DNA from: Ignavibacteriota bacterium
GTDB lineage: Bacteria > Bacteroidota > Ignavibacteria > Palsa-1295
NCBI GenBank assembly: GCA_003151825.1
Contig: PLYO01000042.1
Span: forward strand, 1 to 64,000
DNA: 64,000 bases
Direction: 5' to 3'
Shown here: positions 26,974-36,265 of the stretch, piece after piece
Position numbering within the stretch: position 1 is the stretch's first letter
Layout of the letters: each line of letters starts with the position of its first letter
The notes under the pieces: model-generated
Databases searched by the model: none
Told to the model about the DNA's origin: nothing
Seen by the model: the letters and a program-made list of their open reading frames with translations, nothing else
Position numbers and translations under genes: made by a program

Positions 26974-27945
26974 GTGTATCCCGATCTAATAAAAGCAAAA
27001 ATAGAGCAAAACCTTGCTGCGCAAATACCAGCGGAACCTCGCAGCCTTTATGACCCCGTTCGTGCCTCGATTGCATACGGTGGGAAACGTGCTCGTCCTA
27101 CGCTCACCGCGCTTTCGGCTGGAACGAAGGCGCAGGACAGTGATTGGCTACCCGCCGCCCTTGCCGTCGAGTTGCTGCATACGTTCACACTCGTTCATGA
27201 CGATATTATGGATAATGCGGCTATTCGGCGCGGACGGCCAGCAGTCCATATGACCTATGGAGTGAACGCGGCCATTCTCTCGGGCGATGTCATCGTCGCC
27301 CTTGCGATGGGATGCCTTGCACAAGCTCCGAAAGCAGAAGCGATGCTCGCGGAATTTAGCGCGGGTTTTCGCGCAGTCTGCGAAGGACAGGCATTGGACA
27401 AAGATTTTGAAACCCGCGATGATGTGAGCATGGAGGATTATCTCACGATGATCGCACTTAAAACTTCGCGCGTCTTCGAGCTCGCTGCCGTTCTCGGCAC
27501 GATTGCGGGCGGAGTACATTATATCGAAGAGCTGCGCCGATTTGCACGCCAACTCGGATTAGCCTTCCAACTTCAGGACGATCTGCTCGACCTTACCGGC
27601 ACTGCGGAATTTGGAAAAACAATCGGAGGCGATATTCTCGAAGGGAAGCGCACCGCGCTTTTCGTGCTCGCAATGGATCGCTATCACAAATGTTCCGGCG
27701 ACGAGTGCGATTTGCTTGGTCGGCTCCGCGAACGCCGCGCGACTATAGACGATGTGGCGCCGATTCGTGAGCTGTTCGAGCGGCTTGGCGTCCTCGAAGA
27801 GGTTGCAAGGATGGTCTCGAATCATGCGGATAAAGCAATGGAGCAGCTATCCGGTATTGCGGATACGGAAATGCGCGAAAACCTTCTCCAATATAGCAGG
27901 CAGCTGATCGGAGTTGCACACGCTGCTATTCCCGCAAATCGATAA
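26974..27945 (+). CDS. Polyprenyl (trans-isoprenyl) diphosphate synthase
   Basis: It condenses isopentenyl diphosphate with allylic diphosphates to make quinone or lipid prenyl chains. The 323 residues contain the first Asp-rich motif DDIMD (LVHDDIMDNAAIRRGRP) and the second, QLQDDLLDLTG, plus GKRARPTL at the substrate pocket. In the second motif DDLLD replaces the usual DDxxD with intact Asp residues. Product chain length cannot be told. The GTG at 26974 is used, since no in-frame ATG lies upstream. It overlaps the convergent LolA-like gene by 20 bp. Confidence 0.93.
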   Translation: MYPDLIKAKIEQNLAAQIPAEPRSLYDPVRASIAYGGKRARPTLTALSAGTKAQDSDWLPAALAVELLHTFTLVHDDIMDNAAIRRGRPAVHMTYGVNAAILSGDVIVALAMGCLAQAPKAEAMLAEFSAGFRAVCEGQALDKDFETRDDVSMEDYLTMIALKTSRVFELAAVLGTIAGGVHYIEELRRFARQLGLAFQLQDDLLDLTGTAEFGKTIGGDILEGKRTALFVLAMDRYHKCSGDECDLLGRLRERRATIDDVAPIRELFERLGVLEEVARMVSNHADKAMEQLSGIADTEMRENLLQYSRQLIGVAHAAIPANR

Positions 27946-28588
27946 CTTTAGTCGAAGGCTTTGGTTTGAAAATAAAATCCTGCGCGCGAATCTGACGGAG
28001 TGTTTTGATTGCAAGCTTTTCGGCCCGCGCGGTGCCTTTTGAACTGGTTGCAGATGCGTAAATAATTTCCACGTTTTGCTTTTTTATTCGAAGCCCCAGT
28101 GTGATATTCTGAATCTCACCGGCAGACTTTAAAAGCGATTGCAATGCTGGCTTCGGCGTGAGTTCGAGAGGGTATTGAGCGGCTCCGTCCGTTCTTGCAA
28201 TTTCGGCTGTGTAATTATCCGAGAACCGAAACAAGCTTGTCGGATCTTTAAATACGGAACTGGCCGACACATTATCAATCGTTACACGATCCTCGCGTTT
28301 TTGGTAATTCCAAATCGTGTGCCGATCCGAAATAATAAGCATGGATGGACTTTCGATTCGAACATGCCCATCGTGCAAATCCGCCGTAATAGTTACCCGC
28401 CCTTCGTTTTCGAGATCGAACGCAAGGGAAACTCCCGGCGCGCTCAGGAATTGTTCCTGAAGCTTTTTCGCCAACGATGGAGCAGTTTCTTGCGCATGCA
28501 AGGAAAGGATGAAGGATGAAGGATGAAGGATGAAAGCGATGCAGAGGAGTGGGTATCTCCACGGTATCCGCAACGGTTTCGTCAGCAT
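27926..28588 (-). CDS. LolA-like outer-membrane lipoprotein carrier protein
   Basis: LolA-type periplasmic carriers ferry lipoproteins to the outer membrane. Following a signal peptide, SLAKKLQEQFLSAPGVSLAFDLEN and the repeating beta-strand pattern (HVRIESPSMLIISDRHTIWNYQKREDRVTIDNV) match the half-barrel fold, although conservation is weak. The start at 28588 gives MLTKPLRIPWRYPLLCIAFI as the signal peptide; the ORF could extend to 28720 by overlapping the GNAT gene. The hydrophobic core FILHPSSFILS is encoded by a tandem TTCATCC phrase repeat. Confidence 0.72.
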   Translation of the reverse strand: MLTKPLRIPWRYPLLCIAFILHPSSFILSLHAQETAPSLAKKLQEQFLSAPGVSLAFDLENEGRVTITADLHDGHVRIESPSMLIISDRHTIWNYQKREDRVTIDNVSASSVFKDPTSLFRFSDNYTAEIARTDGAAQYPLELTPKPALQSLLKSAGEIQNITLGLRIKKQNVEIIYASATSSKGTARAEKLAIKTLRQIRAQDFIFKPKPSTKVIDLRE

Positions 28589-28635
28589 CCATCCCATTAA
28601 TCTAATAAATCCCATAAATCCTGGTTCAGACAATT

Positions 28636-29259
28636 TCATGGAGCGAATTTCTTTCGCCATTCTTCTTTTCGCTCGATCCATTCTTCGCTGGTAACGGCAT
28701 AGATGTGGGTGTCCTGCCAATGGTCTCCTAAGAACAGGCCGCGCAAGGCCGTGCCTTCGAAGCGCAGCCCAAGCTTGGAAGGTATCTTCAAGCTCGGTTC
28801 ATTCTCGGGAGAAATCCATAGCGTGATGCGGTGCAGCTTCAGCACATCGAACGCAAATTCCATCGCGAGCACAAGCGCCTCCGTTGCATAAGCCTGACGG
28901 ACATACGGCAGGCCAATCCAATATCCGATAAAACACGAATGCGAAACGCCTCGGACGATTTGCGTGAGGCCGATTTGCCCGACGATCTCGCCCGTTTCTC
29001 GGCGGGTAATAAAAAAACGGTAATCCGAGCCATCGTCCCATTTATCGAGCGCCATTAGAATGTGCTCGCGCGCGGCGCGCCGTTCACCCGCTTCCTGCAT
29101 CATTCCGGGCGGCGACCACGGTTCGAGATGGTCTTTGAACGAAACCGCGAGCAGTTCCGCAAGCGCATCGGCATCGGTCGTTCGGTATTGACGGAGGATG
29201 AGTCGCTCGGAGCCAATGGACTTTGGTACACGCTCGGGAACGCGAAAAGCATCGAGCAT
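28636..29259 (-). CDS. GNAT acetyltransferase, RimJ/RimL-like
   Basis: The 207-residue GNAT protein of the RimJ/RimL type acetylates N-termini of proteins or related amines. Features are the opening IGSERLILRQYRTTDADAL, FFITRRETGEIVGQIGLTQI, a pyrophosphate-loop region YVRQAYATEALVLAMEFAF, and LHRITLWISPENEPSLKIPSKLGLRFEG near the C-terminus, where EN.PS is the usual signature. The substrate is unknown. It lies 12 bp downstream of the PrxQ gene on the same strand. Confidence 0.9.
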   Translation of the reverse strand: MLDAFRVPERVPKSIGSERLILRQYRTTDADALAELLAVSFKDHLEPWSPPGMMQEAGERRAAREHILMALDKWDDGSDYRFFITRRETGEIVGQIGLTQIVRGVSHSCFIGYWIGLPYVRQAYATEALVLAMEFAFDVLKLHRITLWISPENEPSLKIPSKLGLRFEGTALRGLFLGDHWQDTHIYAVTSEEWIERKEEWRKKFAP

Positions 29260-29271
29260 ACGAAGCTGGGT

Positions 29272-29733
29272 TTAAGCTTTTCCGAGTGCTTCCAGCACTG
29301 CATCCACATGCCCTGCCACCTTCACCTTTGGAAAAATCTTCGCGAGCTTGCCGTGCTCATCAATGATAAACGTCGTTCGCACCACGCCCATGAATAAACG
29401 GCCATACAACGATTTCTTTTGCCACACGCCGTAGGCATTCACCAATGTTTTATCCTGATCGACGAGGAGCGGAAACGTAAGTTCGAATTTCGATTTAAAT
29501 TTCGTGTGACTTTTTTCACCTTCGGGACTTACGCCCAGCACGATAGCGCCTTTGCGCTGAATGCGAGCAAAATTATCGCGGAAATCGCACGCTTCTTTCG
29601 TGCAGCCGGGCGTATTATCCTTCGGATAAAAATAGAGCACGACTTTCTTTCCACGAAGATCTTTCAACGAAACCTTGTTGCCTTGATCGTCCTTCGTGGT
29701 AAAATCCGGAGCTTTGTCGCCTTCTTTGAGCAT
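29272..29733 (-). CDS. bcp: Thioredoxin-dependent peroxiredoxin, Bcp/PrxQ type
   Basis: This cytosolic peroxidase reduces hydroperoxides with thioredoxin. The 153 residues match the family: GDKAPDFTTKDDQG, VVLYFYPKDNTPGCTKEACDFRD with the peroxidatic Cys in the PxxxTxxC-type motif and a resolving Cys five residues later, GVSPEGEKSHTKFKSKFELTFPLLVD, and RTTFIIDEHGKL. It lies between a lipoprotein gene and the GNAT gene with short gaps, so the three are probably one operon. Confidence 0.96.
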   Translation of the reverse strand: MLKEGDKAPDFTTKDDQGNKVSLKDLRGKKVVLYFYPKDNTPGCTKEACDFRDNFARIQRKGAIVLGVSPEGEKSHTKFKSKFELTFPLLVDQDKTLVNAYGVWQKKSLYGRLFMGVVRTTFIIDEHGKLAKIFPKVKVAGHVDAVLEALGKA

Positions 29734-29744
29734 AAAGCGTTTCT

Positions 29745-30236
29745 CTATCTAAAATTTACTTCCGCTTCGCCTTTGGTTACGATCGCCACTCTCCAGGGCT
29801 TGCCTTCCTGACGGACCATCCAAAAGAACGCTGCATCTTCGCCGGCGTTTGGCGACTCCACCTTGACCATCCCCGTCTCTTCGATGTGGGCCGTATCGAG
29901 CAGCGCACCTTCGAGATCGGTCGTGAGGTTACGGTCAACATCCGCGTCCGCCGCGCCAAGGAACCGCCCGGCCTTATAATCGTAAAACGATCGGAACCAT
30001 GCGAGCATGTCGTGCGCGACGTAAGGATTGGTAAAATAATCCTTGAATTTCTGAGTCGCGATCATGGGATCGCGCCGCGCGGAATCGTTGCGCGTGACGG
30101 CATCGGCGAATTTGCGCGCGACCCCAACCTCTTCGCCCGCGCCGCGATCGCATCCGTTTAGTCCGCTCCCCAAAAGTAATAGCAATGCGGCATTAAGAGC
30201 GTACCATGCCGAAGAAAATTTATTTTTATTTACCAT
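29745..30236 (-). CDS. Hypothetical lipoprotein
   Basis: From the ATG at 30236 a lipoprotein signal peptide (WYALNAALLLLLGSGLNGC, lipobox LNGC) is followed by about 130 residues with DFxNPYVAHDMLAWFRSFYDYKAGRF and FFWMVRQEGKPWRVAIVTKG, a pattern like small NTF2-type or DUF4878-like lipoproteins (final WRVAIV strand). The ORF could extend to 30266. The function is unknown. It is first in the lipoprotein-bcp-GNAT unit and divergent from purD. Confidence 0.75.
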   Translation of the reverse strand: MVNKNKFSSAWYALNAALLLLLGSGLNGCDRGAGEEVGVARKFADAVTRNDSARRDPMIATQKFKDYFTNPYVAHDMLAWFRSFYDYKAGRFLGAADADVDRNLTTDLEGALLDTAHIEETGMVKVESPNAGEDAAFFWMVRQEGKPWRVAIVTKGEAEVNFR

Positions 30237-30378
30237 TCGTAATGTGATGTGAAGTGCTTTCCCCACTTTATGCCAGCGTTCATCGTAATTTTGTTGCTTC
30301 CATTATGGACTATCTTGCAACAAAAGACTGTTAGGAAGGATTGCCTTTATATCTAAACGATACTACTATAAGCACTAC

Positions 30379-31698
30379 ATGCGAATTCTTGTTCTTGGCG
30401 GCGGCGCTCGCGAGCACGCCATCTGTTGGAAATTGAAGCAATCGCCCCGCGTGGCGGCCATCTTTTGCGCGCCCGGTAATGCCGGGATCGCAAACATTGC
30501 GGAAACCGTCGAGCTTATTCCGACGGACGTAAAAGCAGTCCTCGGTTTCGCCATGCGCGAGCGGATCGACTTGGTCGTCGTTGGCCCCGAAGCCCCGCTT
30601 GCCGCCGGCGTTGCCGACGCGCTCGATAAAGAGCACATTCCCGTCTTCGGTCCGCGAAAAAATGCCGCGCTGCTCGAAAGTTCCAAAGCCTTTGCCAAAG
30701 AATTCATGCAGCGGCATGACATTCCAACCGCCCGCTACGCCGTGTTCTCCTTCGAAGATCAAGTCGAGTGCCGAGCCTTTCTGCGCCATGTGAACTATCC
30801 TGCCGTCATCAAAGCCGACGGCCTCGCCGCCGGAAAAGGCGTCATCATTTGCGAAACCGAAGCGGAGGGAACCCACGCGCTCGACGAAATTTTCACCCAT
30901 CGCATCTTTGGCGAAGCCGGTCAGCGCATCGTCATCGAAGAATACATGACGGGCGATGAAGCCAGCATCTTCGCTATCACCGATGGCATCGACTACGACC
31001 TCCTCGCGACCGCGCAGGATCACAAGCGCATCTTCGATGGCGACCGCGGCAAGAATACCGGCGGCATGGGCGCTTACGCTCCAGCCGCGATCGTCACGCC
31101 CGAGATCATCGAGCAGGTCAAGCGCGAGATCATCGAGCCGGCGCTCAAAGGCTTGCGCGATGAGGGCCGCATCTATCGCGGCATCCTCTACATCGGCGTG
31201 ATGATCGCCAATGGCCGCGCTCGCGTCGTCGAGTTCAACGTTCGCTTTGGCGACCCCGAAGCGGAAGTCGTGCTGCCGCTCTTGGATGGCGATCTCGCCG
31301 AGATATTCCTCGCCTGCGCCGAAGGAAGGCTCGCCCCGCTCTTGCCGATCAAGCAGTTCCCGGCTTCGGCGGTAACTATTGTGATGGCCAGCCAGGGCTA
31401 TCCCGATAGTTACCAAACCGGCGAGGTCATCACCGGACTCGACGATTTCGACCAAAAGAAAGAGATCGAGCAGGGCATCGCAGTCTTTCATGGCGCCACC
31501 AAATTGGACGATCGCGGCCGGTTCCTCACCTCCGGCGGACGCGTGCTGTCCGTCACCGCCGTAGGGTACGAAGAGGATCTTCGCCACACCATTACCGCTG
31601 CCTACAATGCCGTCTCGCAGATCAGCTTCAACGGCGCCTACTACCGCAGCGACATCGGCAAAAAAGCCCACCGAACTCCCGAGCCTCGGACTGCATAA
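30379..31698 (+). CDS. purD: Phosphoribosylamine-glycine ligase
   Basis: PurD makes glycinamide ribonucleotide in step two of purine synthesis. The 439 residues show the N-terminal MRILVLGGGAREHAI, the ATP-grasp core (YPAVIKADGLAAGKGVII, NTGGMGAYAPAAIV) and metal-binding VEFNVRFGDPEAEVVLPLL. A C-terminal SGGRVLSVTAVG segment completes the fold. The 479-codon antisense ORF over this gene is a high-GC shadow. A REP-like palindrome begins 1 bp after the stop codon. Confidence 0.97.
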   Translation: MRILVLGGGAREHAICWKLKQSPRVAAIFCAPGNAGIANIAETVELIPTDVKAVLGFAMRERIDLVVVGPEAPLAAGVADALDKEHIPVFGPRKNAALLESSKAFAKEFMQRHDIPTARYAVFSFEDQVECRAFLRHVNYPAVIKADGLAAGKGVIICETEAEGTHALDEIFTHRIFGEAGQRIVIEEYMTGDEASIFAITDGIDYDLLATAQDHKRIFDGDRGKNTGGMGAYAPAAIVTPEIIEQVKREIIEPALKGLRDEGRIYRGILYIGVMIANGRARVVEFNVRFGDPEAEVVLPLLDGDLAEIFLACAEGRLAPLLPIKQFPASAVTIVMASQGYPDSYQTGEVITGLDDFDQKKEIEQGIAVFHGATKLDDRGRFLTSGGRVLSVTAVGYEEDLRHTITAAYNAVSQISFNGAYYRSDIGKKAHRTPEPRTA

Positions 31699-31699
31699 A

Positions 31700-31945
31700 T
31701 GTAGCGCAAACTTCAGTTTGCGATTCGAGCCATGCCAAAAACGAGCTAAAAACGCGAATTCCTCTCCCAAAATATTTTTTTTTGCATTAGGAATTCATAA
31801 ACTGTAGAGTTTTTGAGTCAGTTGCCGCCGATTGTCAATGAACGCTGCACCAAGCATCGCCGACGATGCGCCCCGTTTTCATCCTTCATCCCTCAACCTT
31901 CATCCTTTCCCCGGATAGAGCCTGCCCTGAGCTTGTCGAATGGGT
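31700..31945. repeat. Composite of dispersed repeats in the 31699-32102 gap
   Basis: This 404-bp gap holds four repeat types: the CGCAAAC/GTTTGCG REP (31700-31724), the AGCATCGCCGACGATGCG element (31852-31872), a tandem CATCCTTCATCC phrase (31878-31909) and a CCTGCCCTGAGCTTGTCGAA element (31920-31940, inverse of 36231-36251). No gene is evident; 31950-32102 is AT-rich leader for the next ORF. Confidence 0.75.
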
Positions 31946-32102
31946 GCCCATCAAAGCAAAACCAATATACGGCGTGAAAAACCCAAAAGCAAGCGTTTGG
32001 TGAAAATACATGAAATTTCTTTTGGAAATAGGTGCCGGTTCAAAAGGATTGAGAAAATGGGGTGGAACGGCTCATTAGAAAACGTGTTTCTCACAGCGAT
32101 TT

Positions 32103-32945
32103 ATGAAAAAGAGTATTATTGCTTCCTCGTTATTCTTGCTCGTATTAGTTCCATGGACGGAAATCGCTCCCGCCGTTCAGGGTGGAATCGATGCTGCCCT
32201 TCAAAAGATGAAGATTACTGAGACGGAAGCTACGAATATGATAGATGATTTATTCAGCTATGTTCGTGACAACGATGACCTACCCAACATGCCTGCTGTG
32301 GATATTCTACGTAAATTGAACGACAGAGCTAAAGCCGTTATTGCTCGCGAAATGGTGCAACTTGCACAGGAATATACACTCACTCCAGAGTTCAAGGATT
32401 CGTATGCTAAACAACGAGAGCGGGTGAGACCTAAAACGCCTGAAGAATATTTGAAAGAGGACGAAGCGAATGGCGTAAATAGCTGGAGAAGAGATGAGAA
32501 TGAGTGGATTGCGTATTATGATTCTCTAATAAAAAAGGATACGGTCAATTCTTTGATTTACGCTCGGAAAATTGATAGTATTCGCAATGAATTCGAGTTA
32601 GATAGCGCCGGAGTTATTAACGCGCGTGAACAAGAATATCGACAAGGTTTCGGTGCCTTCAATGAGAGAGATTACCTTAAAAGAGATTCCGCTTGGAGAC
32701 TTGATTTTCCGGAAGACTCAAGGGCGTTCGTTAGATTAAGACTTTCAAAATATCTTGAGCTTCTCAAGACTGTGGATTTCCAAGCTAAGCTTAAACGTTA
32801 CAAGGATGACCCAGGAACTGATTACTTCGCAAATTTAAAGTACGAAGAAAAGAGTCAGAAATGGAAGGCCATATATCGGGCTGGAAAAAGTGCGAATGAT
32901 GCAGCCGCAAAGGCTGTTCGAGAATGGCTAAAGGAAGATAAATAA
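32103..32945 (+). CDS. Secreted hypothetical protein
   Basis: The 280 residues begin with a signal peptide (MKKSIIASSLFLLVLVPWTEIAPA). The rest is strongly helical and charged, with Lys/Glu/Asp/Arg-rich stretches (KTPEEYLKEDEANGVNSWRRD, YEEKSQKWKAIYRAG). No known domain was recognised. Base composition is more AT-rich than the neighbouring housekeeping genes, and the next two ORFs share this feature, suggesting a co-acquired group. The start at 32103 is the first one giving a signal peptide. Confidence 0.7.
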   Translation: MKKSIIASSLFLLVLVPWTEIAPAVQGGIDAALQKMKITETEATNMIDDLFSYVRDNDDLPNMPAVDILRKLNDRAKAVIAREMVQLAQEYTLTPEFKDSYAKQRERVRPKTPEEYLKEDEANGVNSWRRDENEWIAYYDSLIKKDTVNSLIYARKIDSIRNEFELDSAGVINAREQEYRQGFGAFNERDYLKRDSAWRLDFPEDSRAFVRLRLSKYLELLKTVDFQAKLKRYKDDPGTDYFANLKYEEKSQKWKAIYRAGKSANDAAAKAVREWLKEDK

Positions 32946-32964
32946 TTCCGCATTCAATTTTAGA

Positions 32965-34149
32965 ATGACAAAAACGGTTGGTATTCTGGGAGCGGCTAAG
33001 GCAAGGCAGCCATTCATGATTGCCTTGAGCCTTCTTATTTTAACTTTTTTTTATGGTTGTGGCGGCAATTCAGTTAGAACTTTTTCTATCGAAGAAGTAG
33101 ATCGTTTTTTGAATTCTGATCATGGTCCGATAGTTTTTGACCGCTCAGATTCGAGGGATACTTCAAGATGGGAGTGGGTGGATTCTCTCGACAAAAATGG
33201 TATGACTCTTACTTGGAGATCGAAGCCTTCACGCACAATTTTAGGCTCGGACAGCTCTTCGTCGGCCAAATGGCTCCATATGCGTGAAACGATGACTTAT
33301 GACTCGATCCCAAACGTTGCGGAATGCTACGAGGGAAGATTGAGCATTAATTCAAGATTGAAGATTCTCTATCATCTAAACTTTTTGAGATCCCTTCATA
33401 ACTTGGATCCATTGCTTTATAATTGTGACGATGATCTCTTTGCTCAACGCGGTGCACTTATAATGGCAGCGAATAACGAAAGAGGACTCAATCACTTTCC
33501 AGATACTTCCTGGCATTGCTGGACACCCGAGGGGGCTAACGGTACTGCTCAAAGCTGTTTGGCAACAGAAGGCTTTTTCGATGATGAGTTTATGACTGCT
33601 GGCGTGTTCATCACTGAATGGCTTATCGATCTAGGCAGTGATCCCGTAGGACACAGGCGCTGGCTTCTTGATCCTTTTGCTAGAACAGTCGCTTTTGGCC
33701 GTATTGACCTGCCCAAGATTTACAAGAATGGAACCAGTGCGAGCTTTGGAGCCCTTTTGATCCGCGATGACGATGTGCTTGCATCCCCGCTCAAAGTGCA
33801 GTATGTTGCATATCCATTCAAGGACTACCCCGCAGCCCTCTTCGACAAAGAGTGGTTCGCTTCGTTTAGTGTTGTCGCTGACAGTGTAAATTACTGGAAT
33901 AACAATTCCGTTGATTTTAGCCATTCGACTATTGCTATCAGCGATGAGAATGCTGACTCCGTTGCTGTAACCTCCATTGAGTATGATAATCAAAGTTATG
34001 GACTGCCCAACTCCCTGCAATGGAAGATGAAAGCGCTAAAGGTTGGTAGAAAATATGATGTAGGGATAAGGAATGTTCAGATTGATGGAGTCTCCCATAG
34101 TTATGGGTACTGGTTTCGCTTGACTAAGGATCATCCAATTCCCTATTGA
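32965..34149 (+). CDS. Lipoprotein with CAP/SCP-like domain
   Basis: A lipoprotein signal with lipobox YGCG (FFYGCGGNSV) is followed by a probable CAP (SCP/TAPS) domain at about 130-260. Visible signatures are RLKILYHLNFLRSLHNLDPLLYN, a LNHFPDTS segment and GHRRWLLDPFARTVAFGRI, typical of bacterial CAP proteins. A C-terminal Ig-like part follows. The role is unknown; extracellular CAP proteins act as proteases, lipid binders or inhibitors in different systems. It sits 19 bp after the previous secreted protein. Confidence 0.78.
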   Translation: MTKTVGILGAAKARQPFMIALSLLILTFFYGCGGNSVRTFSIEEVDRFLNSDHGPIVFDRSDSRDTSRWEWVDSLDKNGMTLTWRSKPSRTILGSDSSSSAKWLHMRETMTYDSIPNVAECYEGRLSINSRLKILYHLNFLRSLHNLDPLLYNCDDDLFAQRGALIMAANNERGLNHFPDTSWHCWTPEGANGTAQSCLATEGFFDDEFMTAGVFITEWLIDLGSDPVGHRRWLLDPFARTVAFGRIDLPKIYKNGTSASFGALLIRDDDVLASPLKVQYVAYPFKDYPAALFDKEWFASFSVVADSVNYWNNNSVDFSHSTIAISDENADSVAVTSIEYDNQSYGLPNSLQWKMKALKVGRKYDVGIRNVQIDGVSHSYGYWFRLTKDHPIPY

Positions 34150-34188
34150 CTTATATGCACTCAAGAATTTATCAACAACATTCGTACC

Positions 34189-35655
34189 ATGAACAACAAA
34201 AATCGTTACCACTCTTTCTGGAACACCTTAATTCTGGTGATGCTGGCTGGAACTATAGTTTTCTTTTCACGAATTTTTGCCTACGCCGACAATTCGAAAG
34301 TTTCGCATTTTCATACTTCAGACTCAACGAAGGCGAAACCTCAGCCGAGTAGCACAATAATTCAGTCTGGGGCCGAAGTCCCGAGAAATGCAATTGCTGG
34401 CCTTATCGCTTATTACCCATTCAATGGCAATGCGAATGACGAAAGCGGGAACGGTTATAACGGAGTTGTTCACGGAAGTGTGACCTTGATAGCGGATCGA
34501 TTCGGAAATCCTAACAGTGCCTATCAATTTTCAGGATCAGGCTTCATCGACCTTGCCAATACGAGCGGTTTAAACTTTGCGACGGGTGGTTTTTCAGTGT
34601 GTGCATGGACAAGCTTCACAAGTGTCAATGATGAGGCAATTGTTGTCAAGCACAATCCGTGCGGAATCAATAATGGCTACGGCCTTGGCGCTGGAAGATA
34701 TGTGCGCAACGCGATTTCATTCATTACTCCGGGTGGCAGGTGTGGTGGAACAGATAGAATCAATACGCCGAAAGCATACAACGACGGTATGTGGCATTTT
34801 GCTGTGGGTACTTACGATGGCACAACTTCGAGGCTTTATGTTGACGGTGTCTACATCACTTCTTGTAGCAGCCCATACGGACAGAAAGCTATTGGCGACA
34901 TTTTAGTCGGTAGAGCAGGTACATGCGGGATGTTTCATGGAAAAATCGACGACATTCGAATATACAATAGATCATTGAGCGTTTCTGAGATTCAATCGCT
35001 CTACAATGATGGTGGCTATCATCCCATTAACGTTTCAACCGATTTATCTTCTGGTTTCAGCGATTTGGTCGATCTACGGGTTGTTTCTTCTCTTCCGGGT
35101 CAAAATCCATCGGGAGCAAGCATGGTTACTCTTGAGATAAAAAATAAGTCTGATTGGTGGATCGACGTTGACGTGTTTGCACATTCCGGGAATAACATTT
35201 CCATAGCCAAACTTCTTCAACCAGGCGATCTTGCAAACACAACAATCCTTGTCGCTAAGGGAAATCCGACCACCCTCATAATTTCGGGTTTGTCGGATAA
35301 AACTCGTTTGGTAAACGACATAAATTGTCTCTGGGTTGGTGCACTCGGTGCCCCAGCAAACTCAGTCCCTAATGGGCTAGAATGGTTACGCGACCAAATT
35401 TCTGGAATAACAGCCGACTATCTTACTACACATCCAGAGGTCGTAGTTAATGCTTTGTCAGATGCTGGTATTGAGTCTGCACAGACTACGCTCACGCAAT
35501 TCAACGCCGCGCAAGATTTCTTCGGATTCGTTTCGCAAGGTCTGAAAATTTATGGACTTGCTGGAGAAATTCTTAACCTTCCTGGGCGCCTCCGGGCGAT
35601 GCAACAATGGAATGAGCTTACCTTCAAACCAACCGCAACGCTTTCTATCCAATAA
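34189..35655 (+). CDS. Secreted LamG/concanavalin-like domain protein
   Basis: The N-terminus has a hydrophobic signal or anchor (FWNTLILVMLAGTIVFFSRIFAYA). A LamG domain spans about 65-280: GLIAYYPFNGNANDESGNGYNG, ANTSGLNFATGGFSVCAWTSF, WHFAVGTYDGTTSRLYVDG and GKIDDIRIYNRSLSVSEIQSLY. Several Cys probably form disulfides. The C-terminal 200 residues (SLPGQNPSGASMVTLEIKNKSDWWIDVDVF) are unrecognised and lack a T9SS sorting domain. It belongs to the same AT-richer gene group. Confidence 0.85.
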   Translation: MNNKNRYHSFWNTLILVMLAGTIVFFSRIFAYADNSKVSHFHTSDSTKAKPQPSSTIIQSGAEVPRNAIAGLIAYYPFNGNANDESGNGYNGVVHGSVTLIADRFGNPNSAYQFSGSGFIDLANTSGLNFATGGFSVCAWTSFTSVNDEAIVVKHNPCGINNGYGLGAGRYVRNAISFITPGGRCGGTDRINTPKAYNDGMWHFAVGTYDGTTSRLYVDGVYITSCSSPYGQKAIGDILVGRAGTCGMFHGKIDDIRIYNRSLSVSEIQSLYNDGGYHPINVSTDLSSGFSDLVDLRVVSSLPGQNPSGASMVTLEIKNKSDWWIDVDVFAHSGNNISIAKLLQPGDLANTTILVAKGNPTTLIISGLSDKTRLVNDINCLWVGALGAPANSVPNGLEWLRDQISGITADYLTTHPEVVVNALSDAGIESAQTTLTQFNAAQDFFGFVSQGLKIYGLAGEILNLPGRLRAMQQWNELTFKPTATLSIQ

Positions 35656-35682
35656 GCGGTTCGGGAAGTTTTTGTAAGTAGG

Positions 35683-36081
35683 TTAACTGCATTCGAAATA
35701 TTGCCTCGACTGGAACCATTCTGGGAAAGCAAAAGATGCAAACAATGCCCGAGCCCGTCGACCAGTATTCTCGATGTCGGTCGGTGTCAACTTGTCTATT
35801 GCAATGTATTCCGTGGTCAAATGTTCTGCTCCATATTTGGAGGAAGTTGAATAATGTGCATTACCAGCGAGGTATAATCCCCCCTCCTCATCCCGACTCT
35901 TTGTAACTTTAAGACCCCATGACAACGCTCGATCATCTTTTTTGAAAGTGAACTCTATATAAGGTATGGTTCCATTAGAACGAATCCGTGCTGGGTGGTT
36001 GGGACTGCCTTCCTCGTGTTCCTTCTTAAGGCGCTCAAAGGTCGGAAGAATAACCTGCTCAAGGCATTCGGAAAAAGTCAT
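35683..36081 (-). CDS. Hypothetical protein
   Basis: The 132-residue protein (opening MTFSECLEQVILPTFERLKK) is acidic/basic mixed, soluble, with a central beta-rich part (GTIPYIEFTFKKDDRALSWGLKVT). It has no signal peptide and no recognised domain. It is convergent with the LamG gene, the stop codons being 28 bp apart, and lies in the accessory stretch before the MNT/HEPN pair. Confidence 0.6.
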   Translation of the reverse strand: MTFSECLEQVILPTFERLKKEHEEGSPNHPARIRSNGTIPYIEFTFKKDDRALSWGLKVTKSRDEEGGLYLAGNAHYSTSSKYGAEHLTTEYIAIDKLTPTDIENTGRRARALFASFAFPEWFQSRQYFECS

Positions 36082-36152
36082 ATTCGCCGAACGCCCGAAT
36101 TCCTACAGTCGTTCAATTCGCACTTGCGAGCGATGGTGGTGCTTCCATAACA

Positions 36153-36180
36153 CAAAAACCCCGGACTCACGTCCGGGGCT
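36153..36180 (-). terminator. Terminator downstream of the HEPN/MNT pair
   Basis: Stem CCCCGGA/TCCGGGG (7 bp) with a 6-nt loop, followed on the minus strand by a run of T (plus-strand AAAAA at 36154-36158). The same kind of element ends ftsZ at 37357. A second partial GGGGCTG unit and the CCCTTCGGCAAGCTCAGGG repeat lie next to it (36199-36251). Confidence 0.75.
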
Positions 36181-36265
36181 GCAAAAACACCGTTCCTACC
36201 GGGGCTGTCGGGCTGGAAGCGCCGACCCTTCGGCAAGCTCAGGGCAGGCTCTACGCGGATATCAC

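Noticed and set aside
30331-31770. 479-codon minus-strand ORF over purD
   Set aside because: It is antisense to a full-length PurD with all motifs; the composition (strings of Asp/Gly/Ala/Val) is typical of GC-rich shadows.
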